A program made the position numbers and the translations under genes. Positions 55,251-64,000 of a stretch of 64,000 nucleotides of DNA are shown one piece after another (positions within the stretch are counted from its first letter, which is position 1; every line of letters starts with the position of its first letter). The notes under the pieces are model-generated. The model saw only the letters and a program-made list of their open reading frames with translations. It searched no databases and was not told the origin of the DNA. The DNA is from Rehmannia glutinosa (taxonomy: Eukaryota; Streptophyta; Magnoliopsida; Lamiales; Orobanchaceae): the NCBI GenBank assembly GCA_016081115.2, contig CM071926.1, positions 13,529,971-13,593,970 of the forward strand. The letters run 5' to 3'.

Positions 55251-57600
55251 GAATGGACATGGCATACGCCATACAACCCATTTCTACATTTATAATAATT
55301 CTTTTAAATGAAAAAAAGACCATAAACCCTTACTGTGGGATCCACCACGCCAACTTGCCAGCGAAAAGTCTCTCTCTTCTTAGTTCTTACAACCTATCAA
55401 CTTGTGTAAAAAACCTTGTGTAGTATTGTAATAATAAACATAATACCGGCTTTTTTTTCCTAGGGAGTTGCTATTTGTATTTTAGCTCCATTTTATCGTC
55501 CACTTGTATTTTTACCTCTCTCTATTTGTGCCCTTTTGTCAAAATGTGCGAAATATGGGAATGTTTGTACACCCCCCCCCCCCTTGAGAATTGGGAAATT
55601 TCTAATTTCTACCGGATGACGACAATTAATTACATAAAATAAAATTAGAGTAAAAAAATTTGCTAGCTTTGGTAAAAAATTGAGCCATTAACGAAGGCTT
55701 TTTTTTCTGTCGATATGCTATATTTATGTGTTAGAGTGCGAACATGGAAAAGTTTTGGGGCAAATGGTGAGATCACAATTCTTCTCTTTGATTCAGTTTG
55801 CGAAAATAATCCTTCCATTTCAATATACAATTTGACTAGGATAGCCCCAAAAAAGGGGGAACAATATGGAGTCCATAAGGGGGTTCGTTCATTACTTTAT
55901 AACGGATGAAACAATTTTATGGCATGTTATTTAAATGAAGTCATGATGATCAACAACTATAAAAGAGAATTTATCTTTATTAAATCAAGATTTACACTGA
56001 TGCGTATCATAAATGAGATGATAATATTTATTTCATCAGTTAGGCCAGACACAATCAATTTAAAGCACTACGAAAATCCATCCCACTACTGGTCAATTTC
56101 CTTATATAAATATAGTAATTTATATTAATTAAATTAACTTTTTTTTGAATTTTTGTTATTTTCATTGGTAATACAATTCCGTAAGCATGGTTAGAGAGAA
56201 AATCGACATTAATGGCCGTGGTTAAAATTTCTAAGACTTGTCTAAATATCTGGTCTATGGTACGATTCTCATCACCCTCCCTTTCCGGTATATATATTTA
56301 AGAAAAATAACTTTCCGGAATATGTATTTAAGAAAAATAACAGTGGTTGTTTTTTGTGTGAGCCAAAAAATAACCATGGTTGGAGAGAAAGGGAAAGAGG
56401 AATCCAAACCCATTCCAAAGTAAACTTAGGTCACGTGAAATGTGGGCATATGTCACGAGCCACTCTAACATGCTTTGATTCCAATTTTCCATTATAAGCT
56501 GGGTGAGAATGAAATGAGGGTAAATAAATTAGAATAAAAAAGATAAAAATAAAGAAAAAGTAGGAAATGTGATACCGACACTTTAAAATATTTGCATCCT
56601 AGGCACCTTTGCTTTAGAAAGGCATACAATCCCCCCACTCCCCCCAAAAAAAAAAGAAATAAAAAGGAAATATTGTTTAAGCTTGGATTGAAAGTTAGGT
56701 CCAACAATTAATTGATTTATTAGTTCATATTTTATTGGAAAAAAAAGTTCACCTATATATATGTACACTAAAGCCAAACACGAATATCAAAATAATAAAG
56801 TACTAACAAATACAAATATAAGTAAGCATCTAATTCCGAACCTCTTGCTCATGATATACCAAAGGGTTTGAAAATATTATATGACACTATAGAGGATAAA
56901 AAGTATTTGTACATACGAGACATATCTGAAAAAAAAAAAAAAATTAAATAATTCATACAAAGTAAAAGTATGAAACAATAGAAATTGGCGAAGAAAGTAG
57001 GGGGAAAAAGAAGAAAAGAAAAGAAGGGTTGACAAGCTTTTAACAAAAAAAAACAAAAAGGAGGTGGAGAACTATCATGATAACAACAAAAAAAAAGAAA
57101 AGAAATAAAAATGAGTACACAAGCTTTTAATAAACAAAGGGAAAAAATGGGTCGTTGTTAAAGACCTATTTTCTAGAGTGATAATTTGGCCATCGAATTA
57201 TTCATATATTTAGTTTGAGTCAATTTTGGATTATATCCAAAATACATTAAAAAAGTTAAATAAGATATAAGTTATTATGCCTTATAAATTGGTAATATTG
57301 TGTCAGAACAATCAAATTTGTGTTAGTCGTGTTCGAGCTCAGGTTTCTCTCAGCAACTTCGGTCGGGTTCCTATCGGGTTATCGTGTCGTTCCATGAATT
57401 GCCTCTCCTATCATTTTCTAGTATATCAACAAAGGTTAAGGAGGTAGTGAATCGACATAATATTTTATTTATAAAATATTGACGCGTGCGTCTTGATCAA
57501 CAAACAAACTAACTAAATTATATGACGTGAAAATAAAATGACACTCAAAAGATTCACACTAAAAAGATCTTTTAAACGGGGCTAATTTCGCTTTTTATAT
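55251..57600. other. AT-rich spacer
   Basis: Includes a C homopolymer of about 14 (near 55572-55585), a ~33 bp direct repeat around TTTAAGAAAAATAAC (56279-56342), and poly-A runs. Short frames have no recognisable domain. Confidence 0.5.
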
Positions 57601-57782
57601 ATAAAAGCCGAAAGCGAGAGATGTCCGGTCGGTTTACGTTTTAAACTACCAGATGGAACTTTACAAGTGCTTTTTTTGTCGATTATTCTCCATCCCTTCT
57701 TTCTAACAAGTGAAGGCTATTTATACTCATACAATTAGTGTGCTTTAATCATCATTACACCTAGTTATAGAGTAGTTACTAG

Positions 57783-57794
57783 GGGCACGTGCCC
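57783..57794. promoter_or_regulatory. palindromic G-box
   Basis: GGGCACGTGCCC, a perfect 12-bp palindrome around CACGTG, the plant bZIP/bHLH binding core. It lies about 800 bp upstream of the antisense ORF. Binding is inferred only. Confidence 0.4.
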
Positions 57795-58251
57795 TCTTCC
57801 TCGGATAAAGCTTCCGCCGGGCGTGCGATTTGGCATCTTATCGACTCATCTCCATGCTATCTTGTTGACAAGTGGCATCTTGACTTTGCTAAGCAAGGTA
57901 TTGACCTTGCTTAGAGAAATGGTTATCTTTTTTTTCGTCCACTATCGGGACCTTAGTCGATCCAAGCCCGCCTCGCGCCACGCCACCCTGGCCCACGCCA
58001 TCTTGGTGGCCCCATGTTATTGTCACCAAGGGCCATGTGAACCGATTTTTTGCCGAGTTCGGCTAGGGTATCATCAATGGCCCTCAAGTTTAATTCCGAG
58101 AAGAGAATTTTTTGAGTCTGATTTAAACTTTAATGCTCATTATAGTCTTAATGAGGAAGGAAAAAATCTTAAAAGTCACACGTTCATCGACAAATGCCGA
58201 TTATCAATTAATGCCTGACACGGCGCATTAAATAGGAGTTATGATGGTTGA

Positions 58252-58259
58252 CACGTGGC
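58252..58259 (+). promoter_or_regulatory. ABRE/G-box-like CACGTGGC
   Basis: ACACGTGGCG, a classic ABA-response-type core, sits about 150 bp upstream of the TATA box of the antisense ORF. Its spacing suits a proximal promoter element. Confidence 0.45.
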
Positions 58260-58399
58260 GTCTTGTTGTTGGACCTCTGTACACAAGATACGAGGAGAGA
58301 CGACTGCTGCTGCGGAGGACAGTGACGTTTCTGACAGCATTTCGAATTTGAAAAGACGCGCTTTTTGAGTTGGTGCACTGCTTCCAAGGGAAGTTAACC

Positions 58400-58407
58400 T
58401 ATAAATA
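58400..58407 (+). promoter_or_regulatory. TATA box of the antisense ORF
   Basis: TATAAATA followed by a pyrimidine-rich CTCTTTCCTCTTCC, 173 bp before the ATG at 58580. A CT-rich leader (58537-58571) precedes the ATG. It looks like an ordinary plant promoter on the strand opposite to pol. Confidence 0.55.
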
Positions 58408-59632
58408 CCTCTTTCCTCTTCCATTTCATACTTTTGCATTCATAATCTTCCGAGCAGTATCAACAGAGACCGAGCAGAAATTTCAGGTCGGCCTTAGAGT
58501 ACAAAAGTCCCAAAATTACTTAGGTATTTTCCAAATCTTTCTTTCTTTCCTTCTTTCCTTCTTTTTTTTTTAAAGAAATATGTATGGTTCTGAGGACAAT
58601 CAAAATCAAAGTTTTAGTTTTGAAGTTGACATAGATGACCCTCCTTCTGACCCTTTTGTACCTTCTTCTCCAGTTAGAGAGATCCCACCTTCCAGTCCCA
58701 GTGTCATTGAGCTTTCGAGTTCGGAACACTTACCCGAACCTGAGGTTCCATTTGAACAGACGCACGTGATCTTCGAGCTGGTTCCGGTCACCATCTATCG
58801 CGAAGGTGTTGTGTATAAACTGGGGTTAGTCCAAGAAGAGCCTAGTGAAGAAGTAGGGAATTCGGATCCCTTAGATAGTAAGCAGGGAGAAAGAGAAATG
58901 GACTCTGGGAGGCGCGAGCGAAGGGAGAATAGGGTTTCCGAGGGCGCGGAGGCCGCGAGGTCGGCTGGGCAAGGCCATGGGGCCGATGAGCGGGCGGAGT
59001 CACGAGACATGGGGACCCAAGGCCAGGAGGGGGGCCTTTGTTATGAGTAGAAGGTGGGTGGAGGCCGTCCTCGATCAAAATGATCAAAGCTAGTATCTTT
59101 GATGTCGCCATGGATTTGGAGGCTATTCATCAGACATATATGATTCCGGGGACCGTAAACTTTTGGTTGCTTGACCACGTGGAGGTGCTCGAGCACCCAC
59201 CGGAGGGGTGCGTATGGCCGTATACGCTCATAGTCTCTTATACGAACCGAGGTTTCCCCGCGCTACGATTATTAGATGGTTTTGGAAGTGGGACCTTCCC
59301 TTGTCCCAGGTGCATCCGCTGACCTGGGGCCGCATCATCGGGTCATCCATCCTTTTTCAAAGCAAATGGAGTATGAGCGCCCCCATTTTGAAGACCTGAA
59401 CGAGCTATTCGTCTGGAAGGCAACTCCGTCGACCCCGGGTCGAGAACAACCATCAGGATGGTACTACGTGCGCATAAGACCGGGTCCCTGACGGGTTGGT
59501 TTGGTCGACGACCTTCCACAATCCTTAAAGGAGTGGAAGAAAAGATGGTTCTGGGTTGGTGGCGAGTGGCAGACTCACCTAGGGAGGAAGGGTCGATCCT
59601 TCTCCCCCGGTCAAACTTTCGATATGACTTTC

Positions 59633-59720
59633 GTAAGTGTGCTTTCACATACTGCTTTTCCTTATACTCCTTTGATCTCTTTCTCTGTTCTTAATGGTTG
59701 GTTTTTCATTCTTATTGTAG
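59633..59720 (+). other. probable intron 1 of the antisense ORF
   Basis: GTAAGT donor at 59633 and a T-rich stretch ending TTATTGTAG at 59720, 88 bp. Reading across, codons before (ATG ACT TTC) and after (GAA ACC GTC) stay in phase 0, which supports real splicing at some time. Confidence 0.65.
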
Positions 59721-60087
59721 GAAACCGTCCCTCCACGGGACGTCTTTGACGCCTTTGTCCGCCAGCTGGAGAACATCCAAGCTCTAGCTCGGTCGGACAG
59801 GAATATTAAAGTCCTGCCACCGATGCTAGATTTTCGAGGCCGATTTGCGGCGAGATTACCGAATCGAGTCCGAGGTCAAGAGGTGGCCGAGGAAGAAGAG
59901 GAGGCTCGGGAGGAGCAAGAGAGAAGGAGCCCGCCACGAGCCGAGCGGAACAGACCCCGAGCCGGGGCGGCAACCGCCTGGGCAAGTAGAGTGTCGAGCC
60001 GTCTCCGTGAGGCCTAGTCCTCCGGGGCAAGTGTCTCCCTTGACCGAGCGGGTTCAAGAGATCGAACGCCAGGCACCACGACCCGAG

Positions 60088-60174
60088 GTATGCATATGTT
60101 TTAAAGTACGTCTTTAGGGCTCTTTCATCTTTTGATCATCACTTTTGTTTCTTACTCAATTTGTTTTGCCACAG
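60088..60174 (+). other. probable intron 2 of the antisense ORF
   Basis: GTATGC donor at 60088 and a T-rich stretch ending TTTTGCCACAG at 60174, 87 bp. Length and composition match intron 1. Confidence 0.6.
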
Positions 60175-61261
60175 GTTCGAGCATGGATGTTTTTGCTCTC
60201 CTACGCCGGGTGAGAGAAATTGCTGCCCGCAGAGTTGGGGCGACCGCGGGCCAAACTGTGGATGCCGAGGTGGCCAGGAGGGAGGAGATCCGTCAAGGCA
60301 ATTGCCCAGCTGATGGCGTTCCAAAGGCAGAAGAGCCCCCATTATAGAGGAGGAGGGGTGGAGCGGTTATCAATGAGCCTGGGCAAATTTAGCAGACCAG
60401 GCCGACTCCACGGGTATCCCCGTACAAGTTCCCGCAGGTGGGGCACCACGGGCCTTCTCAGACGACCTTTGGTGAGAAGGTCACTTCATCCCTCCGAGCC
60501 GGGAGAGGGAGGAGGCGTGTGAAAGAGTGGTCGGGTCGCGGCCCAGGTGGTTCGTGGAATTCGCCAAGTGCTCCACACCCACCGAGGAGCAGGTGGAGGC
60601 CCTGCCAGAAGCCGAGCGAGCAGCTATTAATGTACTGACCCGTGCCTGGACAACGGGCATTGAGCAATTCTGCATGGAGACTGGATGGGAAGAGAAGGCT
60701 CAATATGCCATGGGTTTGTATGGCAGAATCATTGGGCTCCTATGGCATATGATTGGAGGGGCACGTGACCTGGAAAGGCGCCATACCGACCTGCAGGATG
60801 CCCATGCCACCTTACTCGGGATTCAAGAGTCTCGGAAGACTCAAGCCGAAGAGGCCGCGACCATAGCTAACGCAGAGAAAGAGTCTGCTGTGAAGGCCAG
60901 GGCCGAGCGAGATCAGGCACGCAAGGCCGAGGAGGAGCTCCGGGCAGAGTTTGTAGAGTTGAGAAGGGCGGCTATTGCTCATGCTGGGGAGTTGGAGAGG
61001 CGCGAGGCCGAGATACGGAAGGAGATGGAGGAAATCTCCCAGAAGCGAATAGAGGAGGCTCGGGTGGAATCTATTCGGGCTTACAAGAATTCGGAGAAGT
61101 ATGCTTTCATGTTGACTTGTGGGCATGCCACCAGTATTGGGGAGATCCTCCAAGATCTTAAGGGAGGGAAATCCGTGGCCGAGTTGGAGAAGGAGCTCGA
61201 CCAACTGAATGCAGATTTAGATGTTATCCGTCCATGGTTTCCCGATATGGTCGGTGAATAA

Positions 61262-61575
61262 GACAGGCTCATGAAAAAGAAGTGGCCTCTAGTGAGCCAA
61301 TCGAAATCTCTCCTCCTACCGGAACTCATCCTCCTGCCTCTTAAGGCATCTTTTGTAGTTTTGCTTTATAGAATAGTTGGCCTCGGGCCTTTTGATGTAA
61401 TAGGCTTCGGCCCCCCATGTAAATATTTTGCTGATGAATGAAATTTCCTTTCTGACCGTCTACTTATTCTGCCGCATTTTTTCAAATTTTTGTGTGTTGG
61501 GCTCGTCTCCCTTTGTCTGGATGTATAATCCAAGTGATGGGCTGAGCGCCTGAATACATTTTTACCAAGCATTGT
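61262..61575 (+). other. 3' region of the antisense ORF
   Basis: Non-coding sequence after the stop. TGTAAATATTTTGCTGATGAATGAAAT (in two parts around 61419-61445) resembles a plant near-upstream and poly(A) signal region. No ORF. Confidence 0.45.
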
Positions 61576-61754
61576 GCTCGGAGCTTAGGCCGAGTCTTTG
61601 TTGAGGGTTGGCTCGATGCTAGGTCGAGTTTCCTCTTTTTTAAGCATGCTCGGATCTTGGCCGAGATGAGTAATCTGCGCTCAGGACAAGGCGATTGGAA
61701 TGGTGCTCGAATCTTGGCCGAGGCGAATAGAACGACTCTTGGATCTTGGCCGAG
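61576..61754. repeat. four short hairpin repeats at the convergent 3' ends
   Basis: GCTCGGATCTTGGCCGAG-type units at 61576-61594, 61648-61665, 61705-61722 and 61736-61754. Each has CTCGG/CCGAG arms around a 7-8 base loop, though the last two have arm changes. They lie between the stop of the plus-strand ORF and the end of the minus-strand integrase. Confidence 0.75.
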
Positions 61755-61856
61755 ACGAATAGAACATAATTTTTAGGAAGAGCTCACAGAATATCAGATG
61801 AAAGGATAAAATTTCATCTCAAAGTGTCGCCAGTGTGTTGGAGTAACATCTAGGAA

Positions 61857-62640
61857 GATGGATCAAGTAAAATTCCCAGAAACCCGAGACCTTACTGGTA
61901 GTATTTCTTCAAGTAAGATACATTCCATGGGTGAGTAAATTTTTCCCCACTCGGTTTTTGAGCTCGTATGCTCCATTTAACAAGGTTTTACTAACTCTGA
62001 ACGGACCTTCCCAGGTTGGTTTTAACGGACCTGGCTCGGTCCCGGTGACCCTTTTTAGAACTAGGTCACCGACCCAAAATCTTCTTTCCTTCACCCTTGA
62101 ATTGTAGTACCTTTTCGCTTCTTTGTTTGTACACGGCATTCCTCATCTCGGACTACATCTTGTTTCTTCCAACAAATCTAATTCGGCTCGGAGAGAGCGT
62201 CCTCATTGCCTTCTTCAAAAACATTTCAATTCAATGTCGGGGCCCCGATTTCCACAGAATGACGGACTCGGCCCCATATGCTAGTGAAAAGGGTGTTCTT
62301 CCGTAGCGCTCGGTGTGTCGCTTTAGGACCATAATACGCCGGGCGCTCCTCTTCTAACCTTGCTTTCAATGTATACTTAAGTATTTTGTTCACTACCTCA
62401 ACTTGCCCATTGGACCGTGGATGGTGCGGTGGAAAAATGATTCTTAATGTGAAAGCCTTCGCAAAAAGTTCAAAATCTCCGATTATCGAATCGCTTCTCA
62501 TTATCCGTAACAATTGAATACGTAATCCCAAATCGCATATAATGATTTCCAAATAAAATTGACGATTCTCTCTTCCTATTTTTGCCAAGGGTTCGACTTG
62601 ACCAATTTTGTAAAATAATCAACTGCCACAATGGCATATC
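61857..62640 (-). pseudogene. Tat integrase, minus strand
   Basis: The minus strand reads YAIVAVDYFTKLVKSNPWQK (about 62570-62630; usual form has KWVEAEP), PPHHPRSNGQVEVVNKILKY and LKARLEEERPAYYG (62340-62420), SVEIGAPT (62228-62255), EAKRYYNSRVKERRFWVGDL and LVLKRVTGTEPGPLKPTWEG (62000-62120), and GAYELKNRVGK (61940-61975), the C-terminal end. Frameshifts lie near 62140-62230 and 62560. Catalytic first Asp is present; the second is in a damaged stretch. Confidence 0.85.
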
Positions 62641-62960
62641 TCACGCCCTAGGCGCCACTGCCCGTTGCTCTTCTTTACCAAAACAGGGTTAGCCACCCAG
62701 CGGGGTAGGGGCTTCTCTTATAAATTGGTTATCGGCTAACTAACCGGCTTCCAGGGCAACCTGCTATCGGGTCCGAGCTTACGCCGCTTTTGGACTACCG
62801 ATCGGAATGTGAGATCGATATTCGGTATGGCGTGGCATGTTTAGGATCAATGCCTGGCATGTCTGAATGTGTCCATGCGAAAACATCAAGATTATTACCT
62901 AGAAAGTCAATTAATTCCGACCTGAATGGCTCTTGGAGGTCGTGGCCAATTCAAGTTGGC
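62641..62960 (-). pseudogene. Tat RT N-terminus joined to integrase by deletion
   Basis: The minus strand shows DMPGIDPKHATPYRISI-type sequence (about 62810-62870) and PRWVANPVLVKKSNGQWR (62650-62705), the opening of gypsy RT. Where CIDFTDLNK should follow, the sequence goes within ~12 bases to integrase YAIVAVDYF. The rest of RT and all of RNase H are therefore deleted in one event. Confidence 0.8.
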
Positions 62961-63189
62961 GCCCCCTGATGCTTATCGACATCTACTATGTCGATCTCAT
63001 TCCAATGGCTCTGCGTGCTTCCGCTTCTTACTCCGCCTCCTTCTTTCTTTTGCAGAGTAGTTCTTCTTCGATCATCATTGGCTCCTTCCCTAATCGTCCG
63101 CCTGGTTAGTTTCCATTGTGATCGTTTTACTTTGCTTGGGTGCTATCCCTTTCCTCGAGTCATTCTCACCGATTTGGTTCTTTGGAGTC

Positions 63190-63700
63190 ATCTTCCTCCA
63201 TTACATTAATCTCGGTGGATCGGAGTTTGAGAGAACATACCCGAGATTCTCTCCTGGTTTCCTTATGGATTGCTTCCCCATCCGGCCGAACTCGATAAAA
63301 AATAATATATGGAGACGGCCGCTGCTTTTAAGTGATAAAGCGTAGTGGTCTTCCAATTATAAAGATTGTATTCGAGTCGGAGTTGATTATCTTGAACGTG
63401 GTGATCACAAATCCGTTGATGTAATCTTTGTCCCATCCGGATTAGCAGTCGACCTTTCCGAGAGGGATTATTCTTCCACCTCCAAACCCTGCATCTTTTC
63501 ATTGCGTGGCGAATATAGTTGTCATCTATATTCAACCTTCTAAAGGCTCGGATGTAGATGACGAATGAGTAACTACCCGAGTCGACTGCAATTCTATGCA
63601 CCGATGCCCGAGTGGGCCGTGATGACCAGGGGTCGAGAATGAGGATGCACCACCTGGTCGGCATCTTGGTCAGAAAAAGTGAAGTGACCCATCGGTTGGC
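63190..63700 (-). pseudogene. Tat aspartic protease, minus strand
   Basis: The minus strand has HPHSRPLVITAHSG (about 63590-63640), VDSGSY (63570-63590; the DSG active site kept), IYIRAFRRLNIDDNYI (63505-63560), a degraded flap with LLIRMGQ, LEYNLYNWKTTTL for the usual YNLIIGRPTL (63335-63385), and QSIRKPGENLGYVLSNSD near 63205-63270. Frameshifts are present between these blocks. It would process the element polyprotein. Confidence 0.77.
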
Positions 63701-64000
63701 CTTCTCGGATTTCCGCGATTCAAACCTACCTTCCGCATGAGTAGCTTCCCTAATATCTTTTCTTTTGCAATTGGAACGGCTGTCTTTAGCCGCATTTATG
63801 TTCATTCGGTTGGTATTAGACATTACCAATATTTCTTGTCTCGGGTTCTCATTGGGTGGTAAGCGAGCTGGATTCTCTACTCGCTCCGGTTGTCCCCAGC
63901 GAGCGCCGTGGTGGTGGAAATTTATGGACATACCGCTTAAGGCCGCCTCTTTGTACTATCCGCATGATTTCACGGATGAGGTCTCGGCATTCATCCTTCT
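63701..64000 (-). pseudogene. Tat gag-protease linker, minus strand
   Basis: Basic, Arg/Lys- and Glu-rich frame (RVENPARLPPNENPRQEI at ~63835-63890) upstream of protease, consistent with the end of gag. It continues beyond the right edge. No zinc knuckle seen in the part present. Confidence 0.5.

Larger units (their letters stand above)
58580..61261 (+). pseudogene. antisense additional ORF (plant transposon-type protein), multi-exon, damaged
   Basis: Begins MYGSEDNQNQSFSFEVDIDD in an acidic, Pro/Ser-rich N-terminus (58580-59047). The next part, in other frames, matches the 'putative gypsy type transposon' protein family: DLEAIHQTYMIPGTVNF (59110-59160), HPPEGCVWPY, RFPRATIIRWF, LTWGRIIGSS, and later WKKRWFWVGGEW (59530-59568). 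Two plant-type introns are likely at 59633-59720 and 60088-60174. The last exon (60527-61261, 244 codons) is Glu/Ala/Arg-rich with heptad-like coiled coil (about residues 80-180) and ends at TAA. Frameshifts near 59045, 59200, 59275, 59950 and 60350 break it. Function in the element is unknown; it lies antisense to pol. Confidence 0.62.
57600..64000 (-). mobile_element. Tat-type gypsy element with antisense additional ORF, minus strand
   Basis: Minus-strand protease, RT start and integrase (63700 down to 61860) are followed, on the opposite strand, by a multi-exon ORF (58580-61261). An extra ORF in antisense between pol and the 3' LTR is described for part of the Tat lineage (Grande- and Retand-like elements). 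The gag side runs off the right edge. The 3' LTR should lie left of the extra ORF, but I could not fix its ends within 57.5-58.4 kb. Confidence 0.65.

Noticed and set aside
57823..58218. 131-codon plus-strand frame
   Set aside because: Lies in the promoter/LTR region before the antisense ORF, has no recognised domain, and its codons show no clear protein-like pattern.
60812..61204. 130-codon minus-strand frame
   Set aside because: Opposite strand of the coiled-coil exon of the antisense ORF; leucine-rich only because it complements a Glu/Lys-rich sequence.
63263..63931. 222-codon minus-strand frame taken as one protein
   Set aside because: Only parts carry Tat protease signals; the remaining signals (KQSIRKPGE, flap region) lie in other frames. 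It is a frameshifted protease region that happens to stay open, not an intact gene.

Overview
This window looks like heterochromatic or otherwise repeat-rich nuclear DNA of a flowering plant, probably a eudicot. The evidence is the set of plant-type LTR-retrotransposon proteins (Ty1/copia sirevirus, Ty3/gypsy Athila and Tat lineages), their tRNA primer-binding sites, plant-type introns, hAT- and Tourist-like miniature transposons, and AT-rich spacer DNA. I cannot assign a species. I found no intact host protein-coding gene, no rRNA gene and no tRNA gene that I can support. Almost every recognisable coding region is broken by stops, frameshifts or deletions.

Layout. 1-6994: minus-strand sirevirus with RNase H (cut by the window edge), RT, integrase, protease, gag, PBS and complete 5' LTR. 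6995-13166: minus-strand Athila, cut in its integrase by the sirevirus, running to its own PBS and 5' LTR, with a small internal inversion. 13167-15478: plus-strand sirevirus fragment A (integrase end, RT, RNase H). These three form a nested series: sirevirus inside Athila inside sirevirus A. 15479-34001: an 18.5 kb complex of one Tat-like gypsy family. It holds a minus-strand deletion derivative (15479-17430) head-to-head with a plus-strand one (17437 onward), long arrays of ~85-90 bp 3' UTR tandem repeats (15.5-15.9 and 20.6-23.7 kb), then a ladder of three ~1 kb LTRs separated by internal regions that have lost all coding sequence. 34002-40913: sirevirus B, from the last RNase H codons through a broken extra ORF in the envelope-like position, a polypurine tract and a 3' LTR.

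40914-57600 is AT-rich, non-coding DNA with small elements: a likely solo LTR (41361-41830), two TA-flanked ~1.05 kb elements each with its own internal minisatellite, a third minisatellite with a hairpin, a long inverted repeat (46845-47865), two Tourist-like MITEs in opposite orientation, two or three hAT-like miniature elements (one with an 8-bp target duplication), and tandem TRIM-like LTRs.

57600-64000 carries the most unusual gene arrangement. A minus-strand Tat gypsy element (protease, start of RT, then a direct deletion junction into integrase) faces a plus-strand, intron-containing extra ORF (58580-61261) with its own TATA box and G-box/ABRE-like sites. This is the antisense additional-ORF arrangement known for part of the Tat lineage. 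A cluster of short hairpin repeats lies between the two convergent 3' ends.

The strongest candidates for something not yet described are: the ~85-90 bp Tat 3' UTR repeats, which keep a stem-loop with a compensatory base-pair change between two subfamilies; the LTR ladder and head-to-head deletion derivative; and the antisense spliced ORF with its regulatory surroundings.
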